A DNA stretch of 43,731 nucleotides, from positions 1 through 43,731 of the forward strand of contig CAJJBR010000120.1 of assembly GCA_905182475.1 (NCBI GenBank), read 5' to 3'. This stretch comes from Akkermansiaceae bacterium. GTDB taxonomy: Bacteria > Verrucomicrobiota > Verrucomicrobiia > Verrucomicrobiales > Akkermansiaceae. Made by a program: the position numbers and the translations under genes. Shown here piece after piece: positions 18,127-26,647 of the stretch (within the stretch, counting starts at the first letter, position 1; each line of letters starts with the position of its first letter). Below the pieces are notes generated by a model. It did no database searches, was not told the origin of the DNA, and saw only the letters and a program-made list of their open reading frames with translations.

Positions 18127-19227
18127 GTGCTCCTCTACCTCCACATCCCCTTCTGCCACCGCATCTGCCCGTATTGTTCGTTTTACAAACACACCCCGGG
18201 TAACACGCCCATAGGTGAATTCGTTAGCGCACTGGGCAAGGAGGCAGCGTATCGCACCAAATCCAATTCGAAGTTCAATGCGCCCACCAGCCTCTACCTC
18301 GGTGGTGGTACCCCCTCGATGCTTTCCTCGAAGCACCTCACCGACCTCTTCACCTCCCTTCGAAAAAGCTTCGATTTCTCGGATGTGACAGAAGTTACCC
18401 TGGAAGCAAACCCTGCCACTTTCGATCTAAAGAAAGCAGAACTCTTCAAATCTTTAGGCGTCACGCGCGTTTCACTCGGCATCCAGTCCTTCACTCCCCA
18501 TGTCTTGGAAACATTGGGTCGCGAGCACTCCCCGGAACAGGCAACCGCTTCCGTGGGAATCCTCCGCGAAGCCGGTATCCCCTCGGTAAACATCGACCTC
18601 ATGTTTTCCATCCCCGGTCAGTCACTTGCCGATTGGGAAAGCACCCTAGGCCACGCCGTTTCCCTCAAACCCGACCACATTTCCGCCTACAACCTTACTT
18701 ACGAAGAGGATACGGCATTTTTCGATTCCCTGCAGAACGGAACCTATCAGGAAAACGAAGACCACGACGCCGACCATTACCATCTAGCTGAGGAAATTCT
18801 TACCGCTGCGGGCTTCGACCACTACGAGACCTCAAATTACGCCCAAACCAGCCAACATTCGAAGCACAACCAAGGCTACTGGCAGGGATCCGACTACCTC
18901 GGACTCGGCCCCTCCGCCGTCTCCACGATCAACGGGATTCGCGAGAAGAACATTCCCGATACCGCAGCCTATATCCGGCAGGTGAATTCCATCGGCCACG
19001 CCACCCATGAAACGGAAGCCCTCACCCCAGCCCAACGCAGGATAGAACTCATCGCCTTGGGGTTGAGAACCACCCATGGGATTCCCCTCGATCTGCTGGG
19101 AACAGAATCCTTGGAGAAAGCGAAAACACTCGCTGCTGAAAATCTCCTGTTTTTGGGCGAAACCCACCTCCACCTCACCGCACTGGGCCGCCCGCTTGTA
19201 GATCCCATCGCGGCGGAGCTGATCTGA
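18127..19227 (+). CDS. hemW: Radical SAM heme chaperone HemW
   Basis: This 366-residue protein starts LLYLHIPFCHRICPYCSFYK, with the HemW cluster motif C-x3-C-x-Y-C followed by Phe. The glycine-rich SAM-binding segment is SLYLGGGTPSML. The HemW-specific HNxxYW motif appears as HNQGYW, before GLGPSAVS. HemW delivers heme to membrane acceptors and is often mislabelled as coproporphyrinogen dehydrogenase. It lacks the extra cysteine of true HemN ('CxxxCxxCxC'). Translation starts at GTG 18127. It converges on the Uma2 gene with only three bases between the stops. Confidence 0.93.
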   Translation: MLLYLHIPFCHRICPYCSFYKHTPGNTPIGEFVSALGKEAAYRTKSNSKFNAPTSLYLGGGTPSMLSSKHLTDLFTSLRKSFDFSDVTEVTLEANPATFDLKKAELFKSLGVTRVSLGIQSFTPHVLETLGREHSPEQATASVGILREAGIPSVNIDLMFSIPGQSLADWESTLGHAVSLKPDHISAYNLTYEEDTAFFDSLQNGTYQENEDHDADHYHLAEEILTAAGFDHYETSNYAQTSQHSKHNQGYWQGSDYLGLGPSAVSTINGIREKNIPDTAAYIRQVNSIGHATHETEALTPAQRRIELIALGLRTTHGIPLDLLGTESLEKAKTLAAENLLFLGETHLHLTALGRPLVDPIAAELI

Positions 19228-19230
19228 AAA

Positions 19231-19800
19231 TTAAATCTCCATTCCGGAATAGATCGAATCCATCCGCAGCTCCGCTGAAATCTCAGCTAGAGGAATCACC
19301 TCCCCCATATCCGTATAAAATTCCGTATCGAACCCCCCGTTTTCCCGTCTCCGATCCACGGTCACATACGGCCTTTCGGGATCGACCAGCAAGAGAGCCC
19401 GGAGAGTGGAGACAGCCCGGTATGCATCACGCTTTTCACCCATATCGACCCGCTTTGTGGATTCACTGAGAACCTCGATAACGACGACAGGCTTGTCCTG
19501 GTAGGTGGAGTCGTCGTCCAGTGAATCGCACACAACCATGGCATCTGGATAATAAAATCGGGTCTGCTCCGGAAGTTCGATCCTCACCTTCATGTCGCTG
19601 CTGAACGGCTGGCACGGCTTTCCTTCCAAGGCATTGCCCAGAAATCTACAAATATTCACGGCAGCCTTACTATGCCGGACTTTACCGCCCGTCATTGCGT
19701 GGACAATTCCGCCGAGATATTCGTGTTTTATTTCCGCAACGAGTTCTCCGGAAAGGTATTCCTCTACGGAAACGATTTCGTTAGTTCCCAAGAGTTCCAT
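19231..19800 (-). CDS. Uma2-family (DUF820) putative endonuclease
   Basis: This 189-residue protein is of the Uma2 family, which has a PD-(D/E)XK nuclease fold. Typical features are an N-terminal 'SVEEYL..E......HEYL.G.V..M' segment, the HS in KVRHSKAAVN, YYPDAMVVCD with the active-site Asp, and VVVIEVLSESTKRVDMGEKR with the active-site Glu and following basic residues. Uma2 proteins are common in multicopy form in cyanobacteria, planctomycetes and relatives. Their biological role is unproven. It stands between hemW (convergent) and pnp (same direction). Confidence 0.88.
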   Translation of the reverse strand: MELLGTNEIVSVEEYLSGELVAEIKHEYLGGIVHAMTGGKVRHSKAAVNICRFLGNALEGKPCQPFSSDMKVRIELPEQTRFYYPDAMVVCDSLDDDSTYQDKPVVVIEVLSESTKRVDMGEKRDAYRAVSTLRALLLVDPERPYVTVDRRRENGGFDTEFYTDMGEVIPLAEISAELRMDSIYSGMEI

Positions 19801-19849
19801 AGGCTGAGAACACCTCAGACACCGCCACCTTCAAGCAGCGAAAACCTGC

Positions 19850-20575
19850 TCAATTTCGACCAAGAACTTTCTCCAGCAGCCCTACCATCACGCTTCCAGC
19901 GGCTTTTCCTACTTCCAGAACTTCCTTGTGATTAAGGGTTTCCTGCATTCCGGCAGCCCAGTTGGTGAGGCAGGAGAACCCGGCCACCCGCATCCCCAAC
20001 GATTTCGCCTGGATAGCTTCGAGGACGGTGCTCATTCCTACGGCATCCGCGCCTAGAGTTCTCACCATTCTCACTTCGGCAGGTGTTTCGTATTGAGGGC
20101 CGCGCAGTCCGGCATAGACGCCTTCGTTCAAAGGCATCCCGAGTTCGGACGCGGCTTGCAGGAATTCTGCGCGCCATTTCTTGTCATATGCTTCACTCAT
20201 ATCGATGAAATTCGCACCGATCAAAGGTGTTGTTCCGGTCAGATTCAGGTGATCAGAAAGCGCCATCCATGTGCCCGGTGGAAAGTCCCGATTCACCGTT
20301 CCAGCGGCATTGGTAAGAATGATGGATTTCACACCTTTCCCTGCCATCCAGCGCACGCCTGCTGTTACAGCATCAGCTCCGTGGCCTTCGTAAAGGTGGA
20401 CCCGCCCTTTCATAAGAACCACATCGGTTCCTCCTAGTTTCCCGAAGACAAACTTCCCCGCATGGCCGGGAACGGTGGAAACAGCCAATCCGGCTTCGGC
20501 GAATCCGATCTCTTCACAAACTTCCACTTCATCCGCCAACGCACCCAGACCCGATCCAAGAACAATTCCAATCAT
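19850..20575 (-). CDS. Purine-nucleoside phosphorylase (trimeric type), short N-terminus
   Basis: This 241-residue protein starts directly at the first beta strand (MIGIVLGSGLGALAD). Conserved blocks are the phosphate-binding VPGHAGKFVFG and GRVHLYEGH, TNAAGTVN, and the purine-binding YAGLRGPQYETPAEVRM and DAVGMSTVLEAI. It splits purine nucleosides with phosphate for salvage. Class II family members are usually about 270 residues, with an extra N-terminal helix. Here an in-frame TGA lies two codons upstream, so that helix is missing. This may be natural or may reflect a changed 5' end. It is the last gene in line with the dcw cluster, 53 bases after ftsW. Confidence 0.9.
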   Translation of the reverse strand: MIGIVLGSGLGALADEVEVCEEIGFAEAGLAVSTVPGHAGKFVFGKLGGTDVVLMKGRVHLYEGHGADAVTAGVRWMAGKGVKSIILTNAAGTVNRDFPPGTWMALSDHLNLTGTTPLIGANFIDMSEAYDKKWRAEFLQAASELGMPLNEGVYAGLRGPQYETPAEVRMVRTLGADAVGMSTVLEAIQAKSLGMRVAGFSCLTNWAAGMQETLNHKEVLEVGKAAGSVMVGLLEKVLGRN

Positions 20576-20628
20576 GCATCAAGGATAGCGTTCACCATGC
20601 CATTCACAAGCACCGAAGGCGGAAGGCG

Positions 20629-21777
20629 TTACAGACGGACGGCCAAACGTACTTCCTTACCAAGCGGAAAGGATTTGACGACTGCTGTCTGGGAACGACG
20701 ATGGATTCCCACAAGCAGACCGACAGCAGCAAGGCTGAAGATCAGACTCGTGCCACCGTAGCTAACGAAAGGTAGCGGGAGGCCGTCGTTTGGAAGCACG
20801 GCGGTGGTCACCCCGATGTTCACCATGGCCGGAACCACGATTACGCAAGTAAGACCAAGTGCAATGCAGCGTTCGAATACCTGCTTCGCCTGGAGAGAGA
20901 TTCCAACTCCAGCCACCGCGATCAGAACGTAACAGACGATCACTCCCAGGGTTCCCGGAAGGCCAAGTTCCTCGCCAATCACGGGATAAATGAAGTCGAT
21001 GTGCGCGAAGGTCAGGGTGCCGAATTTCTCCACCCCGTTTCCAAGGCCGACACCCCACGGACCTCCATTTCCGAGGGCGAGAAGGGCACGCCATTGCTGC
21101 ATCCCCCGGTCGAGTTGGTGGACAGGATTTTCCAAATCTAGCCAGGCTTCGATACGACCCCAGCGGTTCGGGTCGTTGTAAATGTAGTATGCAGCACCAG
21201 CCATCGCGGCGATAGCGGAAGGGAACATGTAGCGCAGGCGGGTGCCGACGCAGAACATCAGGGCTCCTGCCGTAACAGCGAGTGCAAGTGCGGTTCCGAC
21301 ATCCGTTTCCGCCGCGATCAGGCCAAGCGGGATAGCAACAATCAGACTCGGCAACACGAATCCGCGCCAAAAGGTGTGCACCTCCGTCTGCCAGCGTGCG
21401 AACCATGATGCCAAGGCGATGACGATGATCATTTTCGCAGCCTCGGAAGGCTGGAACTGACCGATCAGCGGAACCTTGATCCAGCGCTTCGCTCCATATT
21501 CCTCCACGTTTACCGAAGGGACGAAGCAGAGCGCGAGAGCAATGCAGATGACGACATACGCGTAGGGAAGTCCCTTACGGATCAACTCAATAGGCAATTT
21601 CGCCATAAAAAACGCGGCTCCCAGACCGATGACTACCATCATCGATTGACGGGTCACGAAATGATACGGCCGCTCCAAGTCCCTGACCCATACTCCCGTG
21701 CTCGCCAGCATCACCAGCCCGAGTCCACAAAGGAGGGCGACGGCGATGATCAGCAGGGTAGAGCTATGGCGGAGCAC
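20629..21777 (-). CDS. ftsW: Peptidoglycan glycosyltransferase FtsW (SEDS family)
   Basis: This 382-residue protein has about ten membrane helices. SEDS signatures are KRWIKVPLIGQFQPSEAAK, AAETDVGTALAL with the catalytic-type Asp, FAHIDFIYPVIGEELG, and PNDGLPLPFVSYGGTSLIFS near residue 330. FtsW polymerises lipid II into septal peptidoglycan together with the transpeptidase FtsI, which is encoded upstream in the same run of genes. The context in the dcw cluster favours FtsW over RodA. In many bacteria murG follows ftsW, but here pnp follows. Confidence 0.93.
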   Translation of the reverse strand: MLRHSSTLLIIAVALLCGLGLVMLASTGVWVRDLERPYHFVTRQSMMVVIGLGAAFFMAKLPIELIRKGLPYAYVVICIALALCFVPSVNVEEYGAKRWIKVPLIGQFQPSEAAKMIIVIALASWFARWQTEVHTFWRGFVLPSLIVAIPLGLIAAETDVGTALALAVTAGALMFCVGTRLRYMFPSAIAAMAGAAYYIYNDPNRWGRIEAWLDLENPVHQLDRGMQQWRALLALGNGGPWGVGLGNGVEKFGTLTFAHIDFIYPVIGEELGLPGTLGVIVCYVLIAVAGVGISLQAKQVFERCIALGLTCVIVVPAMVNIGVTTAVLPNDGLPLPFVSYGGTSLIFSLAAVGLLVGIHRRSQTAVVKSFPLGKEVRLAVRL

Positions 21778-21809
21778 AGGGAAATGGTTATTCGATATTG
21801 GGGAAAAAA

Positions 21810-22667
21810 CTACGGCAGCTTGATCACTTGTCCGATCTGCAACTTGGACGGGTCGGTGATATTATTGAGAGCCATCAGTTCCTGTTGGCTCACTTTATAT
21901 TTGTTCGAAATCCTCCAGATATTCTCTCCCGCTTTCAGGATGTGGGTCCGACCGGAGCCGACCACATTTGCACGCGGAGCATTCTCGACTTCACGTCGGG
22001 TCACGGGGCGGGTCACGGGGCGGGTCACGGGGCTGGCCACGGGGCTGGTCACTGGGCTGGTCACGGGGCGGATCACGCGGGCGGGATTGCTAGCCACCAG
22101 CGGAACGATTTCCACCAAGCCACGCTCGGAATAATTCAACCTAGGCTGGTTGCGGATCGCAGCGACTTCCGGAGGATCTTCCGCGATGATGCGGTTGCTC
22201 TGAGGAATGCGCAGAACGGCACCTGCGCGGATAGCGGCACCGCGGTTTAGGTTACGCAGCTCGCTTTCATCCACATTGTGCTTTGCGGCGATAATCGAGT
22301 AGTTGTCCCCTTGCCGCAACATATAGGGCGTGTCGCCTGTGCTGAGTTTCGGCAGGTCGTTGTTACGAGTGACGACTGGAGTCGAAACCGCGGCAGAGGA
22401 ACCGGACGAACCAGCGCCAGCCCCAGGCCCAGGGGTACGGTCGGAGAGATACTGTTTGTGAACGAAGATCATTCCGATCGCGAGGATGTGGATCGCGAAA
22501 ATGATCGTTAGTGAACGGGAAATATTGATTCCCGATTCTTCCATATCCTCAGGTGAAGCGGCGGCTGCCGAGGCGCGTTGACGCTTCGTTTTCGTCTTGT
22601 TAAAGATACGCGCAGAAAGGGTCTTGCGGACGGGCTTGCGGCGGGTGGGGAGGCGTTCGTATTTCAT
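21810..22667 (-). CDS. Membrane-anchored protein with two LysM domains in the dcw cluster
   Basis: This is a 285-residue protein. Residues 1-50 are basic and cytoplasmic. One membrane helix spans about 52-70 (LTIIFAIHILAIGMIFV). An outer part follows with LysM 1 around 114-156 (YMLRQGDNYSIIAAKHNV), a Pro/Val/Thr linker, and LysM 2 at about 240-285 (HILKAGENIWRISNKYKV, ending QIGQVIKLP). LysM binds the glycan of peptidoglycan, so this is probably a cell-wall-binding division accessory protein. It lies between murD and ftsW with short gaps of 21 and 32 bases. The linker is encoded by a 12-base tandem repeat. Confidence 0.85.
   Translation of the reverse strand: MKYERLPTRRKPVRKTLSARIFNKTKTKRQRASAAAASPEDMEESGINISRSLTIIFAIHILAIGMIFVHKQYLSDRTPGPGAGAGSSGSSAAVSTPVVTRNNDLPKLSTGDTPYMLRQGDNYSIIAAKHNVDESELRNLNRGAAIRAGAVLRIPQSNRIIAEDPPEVAAIRNQPRLNYSERGLVEIVPLVASNPARVIRPVTSPVTSPVASPVTRPVTRPVTRREVENAPRANVVGSGRTHILKAGENIWRISNKYKVSQQELMALNNITDPSKLQIGQVIKLP
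21997..22080. repeat. Seven 12-base tandem repeats (CGGGTCACGGGG) inside the LysM gene
   Basis: Units start at 21997, 22009, 22021, 22033, 22045, 22057 and 22069. The first three are identical and the later ones differ by one to three bases. On the minus strand they encode repeats of Pro-Val-Thr-Arg/Ser (one unit Pro-Val-Ala-Ser) in the linker between the LysM domains. Copy number changes would keep the frame and vary linker length. Confidence 0.85.
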
Positions 22668-22688
22668 GGGAAGTTCCGGATTGAAGGT

Positions 22689-24008
22689 TCAGTGAAGTTG
22701 GTGGACAAAATCCCGAAATACATCGCCCCTTTGCTCGTATCCAGTGAACTGGTCGAAGGAGGATGTCCCGGGTGAAAGTAAAATTGTGGAGCCGCGCGGA
22801 GCGAGGGAGCGGGCGGTATGGATCGCCTCCTCCAACGTTCCGACGGCGGTTGTCTCGACGGAGCCGTTGAAAAGCTCCGCCAAAGGGCGGGCGATTTGCC
22901 CGAAGGTCACTGCGGAAATCGCCTGCCTTCCAACGGTAGTTAAGATTGGCGAATAATCAAGCCCTTTATCCTTTCCACCAGCAATCAATACAACAGGACG
23001 GTTTTGCGAGCGCAGGGCGCATTGCAGGGCATGGATGTTCGTTGCCTTGGAGTCGTTGAGGTATTCCACCCCGTCGAGGGTGCGGATCAGCTCGCAACGG
23101 TGTTGAGGAGGTGCATAGCCCTGAAGCGCCGGGGAGATGAGCGAAGGGTCGATCCCATAGGCAATACACGCGGCCATGGCCGCCATCGCGTTCTCGGCGT
23201 TGTGAAGTCCGCGGAGCGATGTTTCCGCCACAAGATCCAGGATAACCCGTCCTCCCCGCGTGATGGTTTCGCCGTCGGAGTAGAAATCCGCCTCACGGGT
23301 TTCGGTAGAAAAGGTGAGCACTTTCGAGACCGGCGTTCCGATCTCCTCGCCATACCTTACTACGACGGTATCCTCATCGGTCTGGTTCTTAAAAATATTT
23401 AGCTTCGCCTGTTTGTAGGATTCGACCGAGGGGTAGCGATCCATGTGGTCTGGAGCAAAGTTCAGCCAGATCGAAACGCGGGGTCTGAGGTCTTCGATGG
23501 TTTCCAACTGGAAGGAGGAAAGCTCTAAAGCGACCGCTGCAGGAACCTCCGAGGAGAGGATCACCTCGCTGAGGGGTGCGCCGTAGTTTCCGCAAGGAGT
23601 GCCGCCCAGTCCCGCTTGTTTCAGGATTCGAGAGACTAGTTCCGTGGTGGTGGTTTTTCCGTTGGTGCCGGTGATGCCGATGATGCCACCTTCGAAGTAT
23701 CGGGAAGCAAATTCGGTTTCGCCTATCAGTGGAACCTTGGCGGAGAAAGCTTGCATCAGGGGCGAGTAGGTATCGATACCAGGGCTGATGACGATGAGAT
23801 GGGCGGAGAAATTTTCCACATCCGCTTCGGAAAAATTCGGATGGATTTCCACCCCAGTCGGGATGCCTTTAAAAGCAGTTTCACCGCCCTGATCCCACAT
23901 GGAAACGACGGCACCTTCACGCAAAGCAAGCGCGGCGGCGGCACGACCCGACCGACCGGCTCCGAAGACGGCGACGTGTTTGTCGAGGATGGAGAAGGAT
24001 TCGTTCAT
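22689..24008 (-). CDS. murD: UDP-N-acetylmuramoylalanine--D-glutamate ligase
   Basis: This 439-residue cytoplasmic Mur ligase adds D-Glu to UDP-MurNAc-L-Ala with ATP. An N-terminal Rossmann domain (HVAVFGAGRSGRAAAALAL) is followed by the ATP loop GTNGKT at residues 114-119, NFAPDHMDRY, and LNDSKATNIHAL of the central and C-terminal domains. Its ATG overlaps the mraY stop by four bases, so the two are coupled. The length and motifs are normal. Confidence 0.96.
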   Translation of the reverse strand: MNESFSILDKHVAVFGAGRSGRAAAALALREGAVVSMWDQGGETAFKGIPTGVEIHPNFSEADVENFSAHLIVISPGIDTYSPLMQAFSAKVPLIGETEFASRYFEGGIIGITGTNGKTTTTELVSRILKQAGLGGTPCGNYGAPLSEVILSSEVPAAVALELSSFQLETIEDLRPRVSIWLNFAPDHMDRYPSVESYKQAKLNIFKNQTDEDTVVVRYGEEIGTPVSKVLTFSTETREADFYSDGETITRGGRVILDLVAETSLRGLHNAENAMAAMAACIAYGIDPSLISPALQGYAPPQHRCELIRTLDGVEYLNDSKATNIHALQCALRSQNRPVVLIAGGKDKGLDYSPILTTVGRQAISAVTFGQIARPLAELFNGSVETTAVGTLEEAIHTARSLAPRGSTILLSPGTSSFDQFTGYEQRGDVFRDFVHQLH

Positions 24009-25219
24009 GCGATTTTCAGAAGAGCCAAGCCGAATAGCGCGAGCATGATAGAGAGTATCCAGAAACGGATGATCACCTGGGATTCATGCCAACCGAGCAA
24101 CTCGAAGTGGTGGTGGATCGGTGCCATTTTAAAGATGCGTTTCTTGCGTAGCTTGAAAGAGCCGACCTGGAGGATGACGGAGACAGCTTCCATCACGAAA
24201 ATTCCACCGATGATGACGAGCAGAAGTTCCTGCTTGGTGCAAATCGCGGCGGCCCCGAGCGCCCCACCGATCGCGAGCGAACCGGTATCGCCCATGAAAA
24301 CTTTCGCCGGGTGGCAATTGAACCAGAGGAAACCAAAGGCCGAGCCTGCGAGCGCCATGAGGAAGACCGCGAGTTCTCCGATGTAGCGGTTGTGCGGAAT
24401 CACGAGATACTCGCTAGCCATGAAAAAGTGTCCGCCCAGGTAGGCCAGCATCGAGTAGCTGAGTGCAGCTGAGATCGTACAGCCAGTAGCGAGCCCGTCG
24501 AGGCCGTCGGTGAGGTTCACGGCATTCGAGCAGCCTATGATAATCAGGATAAAGAACGGGATCACTAGGAAGCCGAGGTTCACGATGGAAACCTTGAAAA
24601 GCGGGAAGCAGATCTCGCCGATTCCGATTCGTTGCTCGCCGAGGCGGAACCCTGCGGCTCCGTCCTGAATTTGTTTGGCGGTTGCACCGAATCCGGAGAT
24701 TTCCGTTTTAAAATAGATGAAACACGCGGCGATCAGTGCAATCACGAACAGCCAGAACATTTTAGTACGACTGGAAACTCCGTCGGAGTTTTTCTTCTTC
24801 ACCTTTGTATAATCATCAACGAATCCGAGCAGTCCGCAGGCAGCCATGGTGCATGCACATACCACTACGAAAGGGTTAAAAATTCGCGCGCAGACAAGAG
24901 TCGAAATCAGAACCGTAGCGATGATGAGGACTCCGCCCATCGTCGGGGTGCCTACTTTTCCACCGTGGAGTTCGGCAAGTTTGTGGACTTCCTCGGCGGT
25001 ACGGATCGGCTGACCGACTTTTAGCGAAATCAGCTTCCGAATAATGCGTGGACCGATGAGAAGAGAGAGCCCGAACGAGAGGAGTCCGGCCGTTGCGGCG
25101 CGGAAAGTCACATACTGAAACAGGTTGAGAAAAGAGAAGCTATGCGCCCAGCCCTCACTACCAGAGGTTTGTTCGGCTTGGAAGGCGGCAAACCAGAAGT
25201 CGTAAATGGCGGTTAACAT
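24005..25219 (-). CDS. mraY: Phospho-N-acetylmuramoyl-pentapeptide-transferase
   Basis: This 404-residue inner-membrane enzyme transfers phospho-MurNAc-pentapeptide to undecaprenyl phosphate, making lipid I. Family signatures are GTPTMGGVLII, FVDDYTKVKKKNSDG with the Asp pair, NLTDGLDGLATG, FMGDTGSLAIGGALG and APIHHHFELLGW. It is about 40 residues longer than E. coli MraY, because of an N-terminal segment (WFAAFQAEQTSGSEGWAH) before the first helix. It overlaps murF by seven bases and murD by four. Confidence 0.96.
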   Translation of the reverse strand: MLTAIYDFWFAAFQAEQTSGSEGWAHSFSFLNLFQYVTFRAATAGLLSFGLSLLIGPRIIRKLISLKVGQPIRTAEEVHKLAELHGGKVGTPTMGGVLIIATVLISTLVCARIFNPFVVVCACTMAACGLLGFVDDYTKVKKKNSDGVSSRTKMFWLFVIALIAACFIYFKTEISGFGATAKQIQDGAAGFRLGEQRIGIGEICFPLFKVSIVNLGFLVIPFFILIIIGCSNAVNLTDGLDGLATGCTISAALSYSMLAYLGGHFFMASEYLVIPHNRYIGELAVFLMALAGSAFGFLWFNCHPAKVFMGDTGSLAIGGALGAAAICTKQELLLVIIGGIFVMEAVSVILQVGSFKLRKKRIFKMAPIHHHFELLGWHESQVIIRFWILSIMLALFGLALLKIA

Positions 25220-26586
25220 GCGGTCGGGAAAGCGGCAGGGAAAGCGGTTTGTAAGACTTTTTCAATGGCGGCAGTTCGGCTGCCCTTGAAGAGGACGACA
25301 TCACCAGGGCCGGCGTTTTCGAGTAACCAATCGGCAGCGGAGTGAATATCGGTAAAATGTGGGGCGGAGCCGCCTTCGGCAATGCCCTCGGCACCTTCGC
25401 CCACGGCAATGAGGGTCAGGCCTTTGTCGGCGGCGAGCTTGCCGATTTTTAAATGGGCAGCTTCGGCATAAACTCCGAGTTCACCCATTTTTCCGAGAAC
25501 GACGATGCGCTTTGCTCCTTTCGGAATTGCGGTATCGGCGAGGGTTTCGATGGCAGCTTCCATCGACTCTGGATTCGCGTTGTAGGTATCGTCGTAGAGT
25601 GTGATGCCCTCCCACTCGATGCGGCGCATGCGTCCGGTAGTTAGCTTCGTGGAGGAAAGCCCTTGAGCGATTTTCTCCGGAGGTATACCCAGTTTCCAAC
25701 CAAGAGCAGCAGCGAGCAGGGCGTTGGTGACCATATGTTTACCGGGAACTGGAAGAAAGACCTCGGCGGAATCCTCACCGTCGATGACGAGGGTAAAACG
25801 GGTGCCGTCCGGTTGGAGCCTGAGGTTTTCTGCACGGACCAGTCCCCTACCGTTTCCGACTGGAGTCAGGCGGGAGCGGGTGCGTGCACGGAAGTATTCG
25901 TTGAATTCGCAGCCTGCGGGTGTGAAGAGAAGGCCGTCCTCCGGAAGGTAGCGGGCGAGTGTCCCTTTCTCTTCCGCAATGGCTTCGCGGGAGCCGAGGA
26001 ACTCGATGTGTGCGGAGCCAATATTCGTGATGACGCCGAACTTAGGTCTGGCGATTTCGCACAACGGAGAGAGTTCGCCGCCGTGGTTCATGCCGATTTC
26101 AAAGATCGCAGCCGTATGTTCTTCCGTTGTCGAAAGGACGGTGAGAGGGAGGCCAATGTGATTATTCAGATTCCCCTTGGTCGCGTTCACGTTGAACGCC
26201 TGGGAAAGAATTGCTGCAGCGAAATCCTTGGTGGAAGTTTTTCCATTTGATCCAGTGATACAGATTACGGGAATGTCCAATTGGCTCCTCCACCAGTGGG
26301 CGAGGCGCTGGAGTGCGAAAAGTGTTTCCGGGACCTCGATGACTGCCTTTCCTTCGGCGATCTCGCCACCACTCCATTCCTGGACAATGGCAATGGATGC
26401 ACCCTCTTCGAGAGCTTTTCCTGCAAATTGATCACCGTTGAAATTCTCGCCACGCAGGGCGATGAAAATACCGTTGGCGCCCGGCTTGCGGGTATCCGTG
26501 AAGACCGAGTTACCAACCGCGTCCGGGCTTCCTACGACGAGCTTGGCATCGAGGATTTCGCTGATTTTTTTTGCGGACAGTTGCAT
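25213..26586 (-). CDS. murF: UDP-N-acetylmuramoyl-tripeptide--D-alanyl-D-alanine ligase
   Basis: This 457-residue Mur ligase adds D-Ala-D-Ala to complete the UDP-MurNAc-pentapeptide. The N-terminal substrate domain includes VFTDTRKPGANGIFIAL. The ATP loop is GSNGKTS at residues 112-118. Further blocks are GMNHGGELSPLCEIARP, NIGSAHIEFLGS, DDTYNANPESMEAA and VLGKMGELG. The gene follows murE with a 61-base gap and overlaps mraY by seven bases. Confidence 0.96.
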   Translation of the reverse strand: MQLSAKKISEILDAKLVVGSPDAVGNSVFTDTRKPGANGIFIALRGENFNGDQFAGKALEEGASIAIVQEWSGGEIAEGKAVIEVPETLFALQRLAHWWRSQLDIPVICITGSNGKTSTKDFAAAILSQAFNVNATKGNLNNHIGLPLTVLSTTEEHTAAIFEIGMNHGGELSPLCEIARPKFGVITNIGSAHIEFLGSREAIAEEKGTLARYLPEDGLLFTPAGCEFNEYFRARTRSRLTPVGNGRGLVRAENLRLQPDGTRFTLVIDGEDSAEVFLPVPGKHMVTNALLAAALGWKLGIPPEKIAQGLSSTKLTTGRMRRIEWEGITLYDDTYNANPESMEAAIETLADTAIPKGAKRIVVLGKMGELGVYAEAAHLKIGKLAADKGLTLIAVGEGAEGIAEGGSAPHFTDIHSAADWLLENAGPGDVVLFKGSRTAAIEKVLQTAFPAAFPTAC

Positions 26587-26647
26587 GGCTGACTAGGATT
26601 CGGGTTGCAAGGATAGGACGTAGACGGCAGGAAAATGATTCAGTTTT

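Noticed and set aside
21997..22080. The 12-base repeats as a regulatory or CRISPR-like element.
   Set aside because: They are in frame, encode a Pro-Val-Thr linker between two LysM domains, and have no spacers.
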